The notes: a model not told the origin generated them from the sequence alone. A DNA stretch of 64,000 nucleotides from Planctomycetota bacterium (GCA_016191165.1 JACPPF010000110.1:1-64000); one strand, 5' to 3'. Positions 43,533 through 51,759 are shown, numbered from the stretch's first letter. Numbers and translations: made by a program.

Positions 43533-43901
43533 TTATCGCAGTTCGTTGCGCCATTTGTCCAGCACTTCCGGTAACGGATATTCCGGAATCGCGATGCCCA
43601 GAGTCGGGATCGCTTGCAGACGGCGCCAGGCGCACGTCACAAGCTCCTCCTGTTGCGACACGAATTGCGCGTCGAGATTCACCTTCGCAAACATGCTCGC
43701 GCACACGATCGGCTCGAACGCGGGATCGACGATGTATTGCGCAAGCGCCGGATTGCAGCGGATGTGCCTCTCGCGCTGGCGTGGCAATTCGAGCGGGTTC
43801 ACTTCGCCCATGATGTAGCGCAGATAGAGATCGGACTCGGTGATCGCCGCGACGTCTTCGCCGCATACGTCACATAAGTAGCCTTGATCGCACGCGGCCA
43901 T
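43533..43901 (-). CDS. Hypothetical 122-residue protein with a Cys pair
   Basis: N-terminus 'ACDQGYLCDVCGEDVAAI' has a CxxC pair that could bind zinc. The middle contains 'LPRQRERHIRCNPALAQYIV' and the C-terminus 'LQAIPTLGIAIPEYPLPEVL'. It lies 29 bases upstream of the DUF433 gene on the same strand and may be co-transcribed. Family not recognised. Confidence 0.6.
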   Translation of the reverse strand: MAACDQGYLCDVCGEDVAAITESDLYLRYIMGEVNPLELPRQRERHIRCNPALAQYIVDPAFEPIVCASMFAKVNLDAQFVSQQEELVTCAWRRLQAIPTLGIAIPEYPLPEVLDKWRNELR

Positions 43902-43937
43902 GATGAATCCACCGATGCCCCGGGGTTAGTAATGCCC

Positions 43938-43975
43938 GATCCCAGAGGTTCGCTGCGCTCACCTCTGGGCTTCGA
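43938..43975. repeat. Short palindrome, CCGGAAGCCCAG family
   Basis: GATCCCAGAGGTTCGCTGCG and partner CTCACCTCTGGGCTTC, upstream of the acyl-CoA dehydrogenase gene; a half-size member of the family at 24681. Confidence 0.7.
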
Positions 43976-44028
43976 GGTTTGTTGGTACAATAATACCGAG
44001 TACCCTTCATTGTGACACGGAGGCCCTC

Positions 44029-45981
44029 ATGAATCCAGTCACCGACACGCCCGAAAAAGAAACCGCGAGCTTTGCCGAGACCGCCATGCGCATGGGCGGC
44101 AAGAGCGAGGAAGAAGCGCGCCGCATGGGCGCGATGGACAAGGCCGACGAACAAGTCGATCGCATGTTCCGTTTTCACACGTCGAACAGCCCGATCCACA
44201 AGGCGATCTGGGACGGCAAGGTCCCGCTTGACCTTTTCCAGGCCCCGCCCGTGACGGGCTCGGCGCCATGCGACGTGGTGATGGACAAATCGCTTGACGT
44301 GATCCGCCATCGGCGCGAGCAAGGCGCGTTGCTCAATCAAGACAAGAAACTCTCCGATGAAACGATCAACGAACTCGCCGCCGCCGGCTACTGGGGCTTG
44401 CTCATCGATCCCAAGTACGGCGGGTCGGGCGCTCCGTTTGTGCGCTTCGCCCCCTTTCTCACGCGCATGGGCGTCCTTGATTCGATGACCTCAGCCTTGG
44501 CGTCCGTGCATGGTTGCATCGGCGCCGTGGATCCGCTGCGCACGTTTGGCACCGACGAGCAGAAGGATCGCCTGTTGCCGATCCTCGCAAGCGGTTCGAA
44601 AATCTCCGGATTCGCGCTGACGGAACCATGCGCGGGCTCCGATCTCACCGCGCTCAAGACGACCGCGACGCTGGTCGGCGATCATTACGAGATCACGGGC
44701 GAAAAGCTCTTCATCACCAACATCGTACCAGGGCGAATCATCGGCCTCGTTGCCGTCCTTGATGGCAAACCTGCCGTGTTTATCGCTGAACTTCCGGACC
44801 AGGAGAACGAAGAATTCCAGATTGTGCGCTATGGCCTCTACGCGCTCAAGCAAGCTTACAACGTCGGCATGAAGTTCAACCGCTTTCGCGTGCCCAAGGA
44901 AAACCTGCTCAAGCCGCCGTCGGGCGACGGGCTCACCATCGCCTACCACGGCCTCAACCTCGGCCGACTGTCGCTTTGCGCTGGCGCAGCCGCCAGCATG
45001 CGCATCTTCCTGGCAAACATTCTGCCGTGGGCCAACTTTCGCAGGACCTACGGCCAACCGATTGAAACGCGCGAGCTGGTCAAGCGCCGCATCGCTCGCC
45101 TGGCGGCGCTGATCGCCGGGGCCGACGCGCTCGTTGCCTGGGGTTCCTGGCTCATCGACCAGGGTTACCGCGGCGAGCTGGAGTGTATCATCGCCAAGAT
45201 CTTTGGGTCCGAGGCGCAGAAGGAAGCCGCCATCGAGTTGTTCATGAAAACGCACGGCGGTCGCTCGTTCCTCCACGGCCATCTGTTCGGCGACAACGTT
45301 CACGAATACCTGGCGCCCTGCATCTACGAGGGCGAAGGCGAGATGCTCGGCATGGCGTTTTTCAAGTCGCTCGTCAAGGAACATGGCAAAGCCTACTTCG
45401 AGCCGATCGGCAAAGCGCTGCAAACACATCAGATCAAGAATTTCAATCCGCTCAATCCCGCGCACCTCTGGAAGCTGCGCGGCGAATTGTCCGCGTATGC
45501 GAAATGGACCTTTAGCCGCAAATGGATGAGCGTGGACCGTGACAGCGTCGAAGGCCTCGACGGCAGGCTGGCCGAGCATCTGCGTTTCGCCCAGGACATG
45601 TGCCAGAAGCACGCGACGGAACTTTCAAACGCGATGAGCAAGCACCAGCTCAAGCTCGCCGATCGCCAGTGCCGGATCGCGGAGCTATCGCAGCGCGTGC
45701 AGGACACGATCGTGATGATTGTCACGCTGATGTGGGCCCACAACACTCCCCTCGCCCCCGCCAGCCCCGAGCGCGAGCGAGGGGGTTCGAGAGCGGGGAA
45801 ACGGGACATCGCCATCGCGTCCGCCGACATCCTGTGCCAGGACCTGCGCCGCAAGCTGACAGGCGAACGGCCCTCGGACCAATACTTCCGCGCCGTGGGT
45901 GAGCTGGCCGACCAGATCATCGCGGGCGGGTTTGAGGAGTTGAGCGGGGTGCCACGCGAGGAGATATTGATGAAGTATTGA
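44029..45981 (+). CDS. Acyl-CoA dehydrogenase family protein with repeat-derived insertion
   Basis: 650 residues, longer than the usual 380-400 because of a C-terminal domain as in FadE-like/VLCAD-type enzymes. The FAD-binding and catalytic core shows in 'GFALTEPCAGSDLTALKTTA', 'GEKLFITNI', 'AIELFMKTHGGRSFLHGHLF' and the active-site region 'CIYEGEGEMLGMAFF' (Glu base). The first step of beta-oxidation is the likely reaction. Near residues 573-590 a repeat is translated as 'PLAPASPERERGGSRAG', after 'VMIVTLMWAHN'. ACGGAGG precedes the ATG. No other beta-oxidation gene is adjacent. Confidence 0.92.
   Translation: MNPVTDTPEKETASFAETAMRMGGKSEEEARRMGAMDKADEQVDRMFRFHTSNSPIHKAIWDGKVPLDLFQAPPVTGSAPCDVVMDKSLDVIRHRREQGALLNQDKKLSDETINELAAAGYWGLLIDPKYGGSGAPFVRFAPFLTRMGVLDSMTSALASVHGCIGAVDPLRTFGTDEQKDRLLPILASGSKISGFALTEPCAGSDLTALKTTATLVGDHYEITGEKLFITNIVPGRIIGLVAVLDGKPAVFIAELPDQENEEFQIVRYGLYALKQAYNVGMKFNRFRVPKENLLKPPSGDGLTIAYHGLNLGRLSLCAGAAASMRIFLANILPWANFRRTYGQPIETRELVKRRIARLAALIAGADALVAWGSWLIDQGYRGELECIIAKIFGSEAQKEAAIELFMKTHGGRSFLHGHLFGDNVHEYLAPCIYEGEGEMLGMAFFKSLVKEHGKAYFEPIGKALQTHQIKNFNPLNPAHLWKLRGELSAYAKWTFSRKWMSVDRDSVEGLDGRLAEHLRFAQDMCQKHATELSNAMSKHQLKLADRQCRIAELSQRVQDTIVMIVTLMWAHNTPLAPASPERERGGSRAGKRDIAIASADILCQDLRRKLTGERPSDQYFRAVGELADQIIAGGFEELSGVPREEILMKY
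45746..45797. repeat. Half-REP of the RAYT family, in frame in the acyl-CoA dehydrogenase gene
   Basis: ACTCCCCTCGCCCCCGCCAG, CCCCGAGCGCGAGCGAGGGG. The stretch CCAGCCCCGAGCGCGAGCGA resembles the RAYT-type REP (CCAGCCCCACGCGCAAGCGT). Confidence 0.75.
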
Positions 45982-46031
45982 CAGTGCGTCCCTGGTACAA
46001 TGGACTGATTGATCCAATCGGGAGGTCCGTC

Positions 46032-46352
46032 ATGGAATTGCCCGTGATTATTGAGCCGTTGCCCGCCCGGCCTGGGTTTTCCGCGCGGCTGGCGGCGTCG
46101 ATCGATATATCGGCCGAAGGCGCGACCGCGGACGAGGCCGAGCAGAAGTTGGCGGAGCTTGTGTACGAGAAACTCCGCAACGGGACCGAGCTTCGCACGC
46201 CGCGCCTCGGCGTGCCGCGCGGCGGTTGGTTGCCGGACGACGAGTTGACCCGGGAATGGTTGCAGCACATGAAGGATTATCGAGACGAATGCGACGCTCG
46301 GGATCGCGAGGAACTTGAGCAACTCGAAAAATCTGAAGAGGGATCAAAATGA
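46032..46352 (+). CDS. Antitoxin-like protein paired with a PIN toxin
   Basis: 106 residues. N-terminal 'PLPARPGFSARLAASIDISA' and 'ATADEAEQKLAELVYEKLRN' resemble the beta-alpha HicB-like fold used by some antitoxins. The C-terminal acidic helix ('KDYRDECDARDREELEQLEK') could wrap a toxin. GGGAGG precedes the ATG. The stop overlaps the next ATG as ATGA, so the two are translationally coupled. Assigned by context. Confidence 0.65.
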   Translation: MELPVIIEPLPARPGFSARLAASIDISAEGATADEAEQKLAELVYEKLRNGTELRTPRLGVPRGGWLPDDELTREWLQHMKDYRDECDARDREELEQLEKSEEGSK

Positions 46353-46768
46353 CGTTGTTCGTTTTGGACACGGATCACGTGTCCTTGCTCGAAAAGGGCA
46401 ACGTTCAAATTCTCAAGACAATCATCGCGCACAGCATGGACACGATTGCGATTACCGTGATAACCATTGAGGAACAACTCGAAGGCTGGCAACGAGCGCT
46501 TCGCCAAGCCACGCAAGACATCCACCGCGAGCAAATCTATCGGCGCATGGCCCAAACCGTCGAAAGTCTTTCGGGCCGGCCCATTCTGCCCTACACTTGC
46601 GTTGCCATGCAACACCGCCTGTCACTTCTCCGAATGCGCCTGAACGTCGGCAGCAATGACCTGAAAATCAGCGCTATTGCGCTCGAATTTCAGGCCACCG
46701 TCGTCACGCGGAACAAACGTGATTTTGGCCGGATTCCGCGACTGCCGCTGGCGGATTGGAGCGTGTGA
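46349..46768 (+). CDS. PIN-domain ribonuclease (VapC-like toxin)
   Basis: 139 residues. First acidic motif 'LFVLDTDHVSLLEKG', central 'VITIEEQLEGWQRALRQA' with its Glu, and C-terminal 'VGSNDLKISAIALEFQATVV' with 'TRNKRDFGRIPRL': the four acidic residues of a PIN nuclease. VapC proteins cleave RNA, often tRNA. It overlaps the upstream antitoxin-like gene by four bases. Confidence 0.85.
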   Translation: MTLFVLDTDHVSLLEKGNVQILKTIIAHSMDTIAITVITIEEQLEGWQRALRQATQDIHREQIYRRMAQTVESLSGRPILPYTCVAMQHRLSLLRMRLNVGSNDLKISAIALEFQATVVTRNKRDFGRIPRLPLADWSV

Positions 46769-46795
46769 AGGGACAACCATACATCCCCCCGTAGC

Positions 46796-47630
46796 TCAAG
46801 CCGTTTCGGCCGGCACATTAGACGGCTCAATTGCGGTGACATGAAGTAGTGAGCAGATCTTGAACTCCGCCGGCACGCCGTCGTCGGCGATGTCGATGCC
46901 GACGAGAACATCCGACAATGACCGGCAGACGCTCCTGCATCAGGATCGGGTAAACGTCGTATTTCTCGAAGCGGTTGAAGCGACGCACGCAAACGTGATA
47001 GTCGAACTTTCCCGTCTTGTGCAGCGCCCGGTCGAGCGCCACCGCCGTCGTGTGTTGACCGCCGCGCGGCAGATCGATCTCGACCAGATGAATGCGGCGA
47101 TTCAGAACCGCGCGCTGTTTGCGGCGATAAAGCTTGCGGCCTTTTTCGCCGGGAGCTTTACCGCGAAACTCATGGCGATTGAGTCAAGTTTGCATACTAG
47201 CCCGAAGCGTTAGCGAGGTTTTCCGTTGCAAGCGATCCCTCGCTTACGCTTCGGGCTAGTATGCGTGGGTTGCTTTGGTCTGAGGTGGAAACCTCGCTAA
47301 AACCTCGCTAGGACTTGGAATTTCGATGGTGCAGAACGGCTCCGTCCGTTCGCCAAGCGGCACGGCAACGGTAACGGGTTTGGCCATCGTCGCCACGCCG
47401 GCCGATGGCTTCAATGTCCCTTTCACGAAGTTGCCGGCGCGTCCGACGAGGACATCCGGCTCAATCCAACTTGCCGTGTCGATCCAAACCCGTTCCTTGG
47501 AAATTGCGAAGTAATCCTCGGGAAGGCGATCTTGCATCGACTCTTCGAGATAGGTGATCATTTTCCCATGCAGGGAGCCGAAATATTGCGACTCCAGGAA
47601 CGGGTCCATGCCCGGGAAAGGGGACGGCAT
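46796..47630 (-). pseudogene. Decayed DUF4058 gene interrupted by a palindrome
   Basis: The 5' part (47630-47265) encodes 'MPSPFPGMDPFLESQYFGSL' through 'FCTIEIPSPSEVLARFPPQ', the start of DUF4058. A 73-base palindrome follows. Then, in another frame and without the middle of the domain, comes 'IHLVEIDLPRGGQHTTAVAL', 'DRALHKTGKFDYHVCVRRFN' and 'YDVYPILMQERLPVIV', typical DUF4058 C-terminal sequence. After one more frame change a stretch 'VLVGIDIADDGVPAEFKIC' ends at a stop near 46796. Frameshifts and lost segments show it is not functional. An intact relative is at 58923. Confidence 0.8.
47192..47264. repeat. REP-like palindrome, CTAGCCCGAAGCG type
   Basis: GCATACTAGCCCGAAGCGTT (then AGCGAGG) with inverted partner CCTCGCTTACGCTTCGGGCT (then AGTATGC). 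It lies inside the DUF4058 pseudogene. Confidence 0.88.
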
Positions 47631-47660
47631 AAGGGAGCCTCCTGAATGGGAACTCCCGGC

Positions 47661-47697
47661 GAACCCCCGCGAATCGCTGCGCTCATCGCGGGGCTTG
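47661..47697. repeat. Short palindrome after the vWA gene
   Basis: GAACCCCCGCGAATCGCTGC / GCGCTCATCGCGGGGCTTG. It starts 9 bases past the vWA stop codon on the minus strand and may be its 3' hairpin. Confidence 0.65.
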
Positions 47698-47705
47698 ACG
47701 GGATT

Positions 47706-49277
47706 TCAGCGCAAGCCCACGAAGCTGCCCTTGTGCTCGCGCGCCAGTGCCCACAGGAAGGCGCCTACGTCGGGGCTTTCGAAAAAGAAACCGACCGCGT
47801 TGATGCGAACGTCGTTGAGATTGGCCGCGGGGCGATTCCATTCGGACTTGAGCTTTTCGCGAACGAATTTGCTCAGGTAGTGGTTCTTTTGCGTTTCGGA
47901 TGGGCGGGCGATGGTGCTGGGTACGCCATCCCCCAGGTTGGGCAGGCCGTCGGAGAAGAGGTAGATGGTGTCGAGCTGGCTTTTGCGATACCGGAAGGCC
48001 TCGTCGAAGGCGTCGTGCATGTTGGTGCCCCCCTCGACTTTGATCTTGCGCAGCGCGTCGCGGGCCATCTTCGCGGTGGCGGGGCCTTCGTATTTGAACC
48101 ACGAATCGCGCTTGCCGAATAAGTACGATGTCTTATCAGAAAAAAGTATGATCTGAAAACGCCGCATGGTCGGGATGCTCTTCATGAGCTTCATCAGCGT
48201 TTCGCACAGGAAGGGCCATTTTTCGGGATCGTCGGTGTTTTCATCTTTAAGGGCCATGCTGCCGGAGATGTCGATGAGGAAGATGACATTCTCGCCGGTG
48301 AGCGGGATGCCGGCGAAGCGCTGATCGACCTCGGCTTGCAAGTCGGCGATGCGGCGTGTCAGCCTGTCCTTTTCGAGGCGTGCGCCGCTCAGCTCCTTGG
48401 CATTGGCGCCGACCTTGTCTTTCCAGCCGTCGCGCTCGGCGGTCAGGGCGGCGATCAGGTCCTTGGCGTCGAGGAGTTCCTTGGCGCCGGCCTTCAGATT
48501 CTTCGCCAGGTTCCCTTTGGTTGTGAGGAGCGTGAGAATGTCGGTGCGGGATTTGTCGAGTTCCTGCTGGCGCATTTTGAGTTGCAGCTCGGTCAAGGTG
48601 AGCTTCGCCTGAGTTTTCTTGCTGTCGTCGCGAAGAGCCGCCAGGAGCAATTGCAACTTGCGGGCGTTTTCTTCGGACAGCTTGAGCAGGCCGGCCTGCT
48701 GTTGTGCCTTCTTGCTCCCGAGCGAGAGTTCGTCCTTGAGGGTCGCGACCTGCTTGCCCGCCAGGGCGATCTTGGCAAGGAGCTCGGCGTTGAGTTTGAC
48801 CAGGCCGGTCTTCTCCGCCGTCGATTTCTTGTAAGACGCCAGCAGTTTTTCGAGATCGTCTTCGAGTTTCTTGAGCTGCTCCCGGCTCAGGGCCAGATTG
48901 GTGCGCGTCTTGTCGAGAACATTGAGGCGATCGGCCGCCATGGCGCGGGCGTCATCCCGTTCCTTTCGCGTGGCGGCGAGAATTCCGCTCAAGGTTTGAT
49001 GCTTGTCGCGCCAGTCCGCGAGGGTCTTTTGTAAGGCGGTGACATCGTTGGCAGCCGACAGAAAATCGGACTGAGCCTTCTCATACTGCTTGCGTGCCCG
49101 CACCGCGGCGGCGCTTTGCGACTGGGCATCGCTCTGGGATTGCCTGGCCGAGGCGGTCTGCGTCTCCGCCTCCTGGTGCGCCACCTGCCAGAGCAGGACC
49201 ACGCAACCCAGCGCGCAGCAGATCACGTCGAGCATGTAGATGTTGAAAATCGTCGGAACCTTATGGCGCAGTAACAT
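47706..49277 (-). CDS. TolR/MotB-like transmembrane coiled-coil protein with C-terminal vWA domain
   Basis: 523 residues. One N-terminal membrane segment 'YMLDVICCALGCVVLLWQVA' with Asp17 at its start, the position of the proton-carrying Asp of ExbD/TolR/MotB. Then about 290 residues of charged coiled coil ('LSREQLKKLEDDLEKLLASY', 'ELQLKMRQQELDKSRTDILT'). Then a vWA domain with a complete MIDAS: 'FLIDISGSM' (Asp336, Ser338, Ser340), Thr418 in 'EGGTNMHDAF' and Asp443 in 'YLFSDGLPN'. The coil and vWA would lie in the periplasm if the topology follows TolR. It is encoded downstream of a MotA/TolQ-like channel and an ASKHA-FHA protein. Partners in an ion-driven complex are inferred. Confidence 0.85.
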   Translation of the reverse strand: MLLRHKVPTIFNIYMLDVICCALGCVVLLWQVAHQEAETQTASARQSQSDAQSQSAAAVRARKQYEKAQSDFLSAANDVTALQKTLADWRDKHQTLSGILAATRKERDDARAMAADRLNVLDKTRTNLALSREQLKKLEDDLEKLLASYKKSTAEKTGLVKLNAELLAKIALAGKQVATLKDELSLGSKKAQQQAGLLKLSEENARKLQLLLAALRDDSKKTQAKLTLTELQLKMRQQELDKSRTDILTLLTTKGNLAKNLKAGAKELLDAKDLIAALTAERDGWKDKVGANAKELSGARLEKDRLTRRIADLQAEVDQRFAGIPLTGENVIFLIDISGSMALKDENTDDPEKWPFLCETLMKLMKSIPTMRRFQIILFSDKTSYLFGKRDSWFKYEGPATAKMARDALRKIKVEGGTNMHDAFDEAFRYRKSQLDTIYLFSDGLPNLGDGVPSTIARPSETQKNHYLSKFVREKLKSEWNRPAANLNDVRINAVGFFFESPDVGAFLWALAREHKGSFVGLR

Positions 49278-49293
49278 CGGGGTATCCTGAAGG

Positions 49294-49360
49294 GTTTAGC
49301 CGCCTGCCTTGGGCGGGCGGGCTGATCCAGCGCTCGCTCGCCAAAGGCGAGCGGCTAAAC
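49294..49360. repeat. Palindrome, GTTTAGC family, with two inner hairpins
   Basis: Outer arms GTTTAGCCGC / GCGGCTAAAC, with inner hairpins CGCCTGCC/GGGCGGGCG and CGCTCGCTCGCC/GGCGAGCG. It fills the spacer between the ASKHA-FHA and vWA genes. Confidence 0.85.
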
Positions 49361-49378
49361 CTGGATTTGGAATTTCGT

Positions 49379-50905
49379 TCACCATTCACCGCGCACCAGC
49401 AAGCGCGGCGGCGCCGTTACCTTGCCCAAGAAACGCAACGTGGGGCCGCGCGCGGAAAGGCGAATGCGGTCGCCCGCTTGCAGGACCTTCGGGCCGGTCA
49501 CCAGCTGCTCATTCACGAGGGTCCCCTGGCTACAAAAGTTATACAGCGTGAACCCGCGCGGCTCCCGCACGATCTGGCAATGCCGCGGCGCCACGTCGGG
49601 GTGTCGGGCCGCGTCAAAATGAAGCTGGCAGCCATATTGCGTGCCGATCGTGAATGTGCCTTCGCGCAGCGAATAGTCGTGACCCTCAAAATGCAGGCGC
49701 GGCGGCCCGGCCTCGACCGGCTCGACCGATGCCAAAGGTGCGATCGTTTCCAGGTGGCCCTTCGGAATCTGGCCGCGCCGAAACGCCTCGCCCAGAGCAT
49801 GCGCCGCCCGCGCCGGCGCTTCGGGTGGCAACACCAGCACCCCGCCGCGCCCCTCGGCCTCGGGGATCATCAACGCCTCGCCGAAATCGTCGTCCTGGAA
49901 ACTCGTCACCCGCGTCGTCGGCAGCTTCGTCTCCGAGCCTGGCGCCGAAAGCACCAGCGCATGCAGGGCATCGACCAGGCCCGGCAGCCTCGCGGCATCG
50001 TGCGTCATCACGATGCTCCGCGCCTCGCCGCTCGGCCAGCCCATCAACAGGCTGTGCGCCTCGGCTTGCGCTTGCCGGGTCAACGCTTCGGTGAAGTGCC
50101 TGACCTGCTCCGGATGGACGATCAGGTGCTTGTACCATTGCTGGGCTTGCACGCCGATCTGGATGGCCTGGTGCTTGAGCGCAGCATCGAGCAGCGGTTC
50201 GAGTTGATCGTAAAGGCCTTGCTCGGCCAGCGGGGCGTCGCGCGGGTCGCGGCGGTGATGCCAGACGAACGCCTCGGCCAGCGCATCGATCAACCGCTCG
50301 CGCCAGGCCTGAAGCCCCAGGCGCGGGAAGGTTTGCACGTCGATCAAATGCGCCTGATCGTTTTGCGCCTGCACCCAGCCGAATGTCAACGCCTGGTCAT
50401 CGGCATCCACCACCAAAACGCTGCGTTGCCAAAATTGCTCCGCGTGCCCCGCCAGCGCCGCGGCCAGCAAAGCCGGCAGCGAGCCGAACACCGGCAGACG
50501 CCCGCGTTCGCCCAGTCCGCGAAGAACGTCCGCCTGCGCAGCCTCCAGGTAGCCGGGCAGGGTCAAGACGATGCTCTTGGAATTCGTGCCGAGATCGCGG
50601 AGGCGGCGCCACACCACCTCGCACGCGGCGCGGGCATCGAGCGCGTGCCTACCCGCCTGCCAGCGCGGACCTTCGTTTGCAGTGCCGGTGACGAAAGGCA
50701 GAAAATTCTGGCAGACCAGATGGGGGGTACGCCGACACACGCGCAGCGCCGCTCCCCCCACCTCCGGCGTCGAGCCCTCAAGCCCAATCGCCAGCGGCAG
50801 GTCCAGGCCCGGCGGCTCCAGCGCGACCGGCAGAGGATATTCCCCCGCCGGACCGAGCACCGCACGCACCCGCGTCGCGTTCCAGTCCAGCGCCAGCACC
50901 GTCAT
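49379..50905 (-). CDS. Actin/Hsp70-like (ASKHA) protein fused to an FHA domain
   Basis: 508 residues. The first 350 follow the Hsp70/actin plan: 'MTVLALDWNATRVRAVLGP' (phosphate-1 loop), 'VGGAALRVCRRTPHLVCQNF', 'VFGSLPALLAAALAGHAE', 'VLVVDADDQALTFGWV' (phosphate-2, but with the Gly-rich loop replaced) and 'SIVMTHDAARLPGLVDALHA' (adenosine loop). Eroded loops suggest weak or no ATP hydrolysis. From about 405 comes a forkhead-associated domain: 'EGTFTIGTQYGCQLHF', 'VAPRHCQIVREPRGFTLYNF', 'QGTLVNEQLV', 'LQAGDRIRLS'. FHA reads phospho-Thr peptides in the cytoplasm. Its ATG overlaps the stop of the MotA-like gene (ATGA). No family known to me combines these domains. Confidence 0.75.
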   Translation of the reverse strand: MTVLALDWNATRVRAVLGPAGEYPLPVALEPPGLDLPLAIGLEGSTPEVGGAALRVCRRTPHLVCQNFLPFVTGTANEGPRWQAGRHALDARAACEVVWRRLRDLGTNSKSIVLTLPGYLEAAQADVLRGLGERGRLPVFGSLPALLAAALAGHAEQFWQRSVLVVDADDQALTFGWVQAQNDQAHLIDVQTFPRLGLQAWRERLIDALAEAFVWHHRRDPRDAPLAEQGLYDQLEPLLDAALKHQAIQIGVQAQQWYKHLIVHPEQVRHFTEALTRQAQAEAHSLLMGWPSGEARSIVMTHDAARLPGLVDALHALVLSAPGSETKLPTTRVTSFQDDDFGEALMIPEAEGRGGVLVLPPEAPARAAHALGEAFRRGQIPKGHLETIAPLASVEPVEAGPPRLHFEGHDYSLREGTFTIGTQYGCQLHFDAARHPDVAPRHCQIVREPRGFTLYNFCSQGTLVNEQLVTGPKVLQAGDRIRLSARGPTLRFLGKVTAPPRLLVRGEW

Positions 50906-51759
50906 CGTCCGCCCCTCTCCGGCAAACTTCCCGCGATCATCCCACCAGGCAACATCCCGGGCCCATGCCCAACGCCCCCGGCCGACAAGACCGGTTCGTA
51001 AAGACGATTGACCAGATGTTCCAGGCAGAACTGCTGGCAATCGATCACCAGCGATTCCTCCTCGCGCTGCAACGTGTGTATCATGAACATCGCAATCAGA
51101 CTCAGGCCCAGCGCCACCAGCGTGCAGTCAAACGCAATCGTCAGGTGCTCCGTCGCGATCCGCAATTGCTCACCCCCCTGCCCCGCCAGCGTCATGCTGC
51201 CCGCAAGGCCACGCACGGTGCCGAAGAATCCGATGGCCGGGATCGCCCACGCCAGGTAGTTCATGGTCGCCATGCTGGAGATCAATCGACCCAGATCGAC
51301 ATCGGCCTGCGTCTTCAGCGTCTCCCGCACGTCAAGGCTTGATCGACTCAAGGCGAGTTTTGACAACCCCGCGCGAATCATGTTGGCCAGGATGAACGGG
51401 CCGTACTGCGTGTTGATTTGATCGACGATACGCTGCAAGGGCCTGGCGTCCTCCGGCAAGATGCGCGTACCTTCCTCGGTGGACAACAGGCCCAAAGAAA
51501 AAGCGTGCCGCTGCCGGCGCGTCTCGAAAAATCGCCCCAGGAAAATAAACGCGCTCCAAACGAAACAGACATAGCAGGCGATCTGTTCGGGGCCAAGAAG
51601 CAGTTTCGCCCAGCGTTCCGGCGGCCAGGTCAGCCAGGTGTCGGTTTGTTCCTGGGCGTAGTTCTGCCAGAGCGGAAAAACGATGACCCCGATCAGAAGC
51701 ACTGCCAGGACCAGGAGCGGCCATTCGCGCGTCGAGCGTTGCGAGGGAGTCAAGGGCAT
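50902..51759 (-). CDS. MotA/TolQ/ExbB-like proton channel protein
   Basis: 285 residues. An N-terminal membrane segment 'PLLVLAVLLIGVIVFPLW', a second at 'IACYVCFVWSAFIFLGRFF', then the TolQ/ExbB core: 'YLAWAIPAIGFFGTVRGLAG' and 'AFDCTLVALGLSLIAMFMIH' with a long cytoplasmic helix between. Such proteins form the stator pentamer of ion-driven motors. GAAGGAAC precedes the ATG. It is the first gene of the three-gene cluster. Confidence 0.9.
   Translation of the reverse strand: MPLTPSQRSTREWPLLVLAVLLIGVIVFPLWQNYAQEQTDTWLTWPPERWAKLLLGPEQIACYVCFVWSAFIFLGRFFETRRQRHAFSLGLLSTEEGTRILPEDARPLQRIVDQINTQYGPFILANMIRAGLSKLALSRSSLDVRETLKTQADVDLGRLISSMATMNYLAWAIPAIGFFGTVRGLAGSMTLAGQGGEQLRIATEHLTIAFDCTLVALGLSLIAMFMIHTLQREEESLVIDCQQFCLEHLVNRLYEPVLSAGGVGHGPGMLPGGMIAGSLPERGGR

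Noticed and set aside
47706-51759. MotA-like plus MotB-like genes as a Zorya-type defence system
   Set aside because: There are no ZorC/ZorD/ZorE homologues, no OmpA-like domain on the MotB-like protein, and the vWA and ASKHA-FHA parts do not fit.
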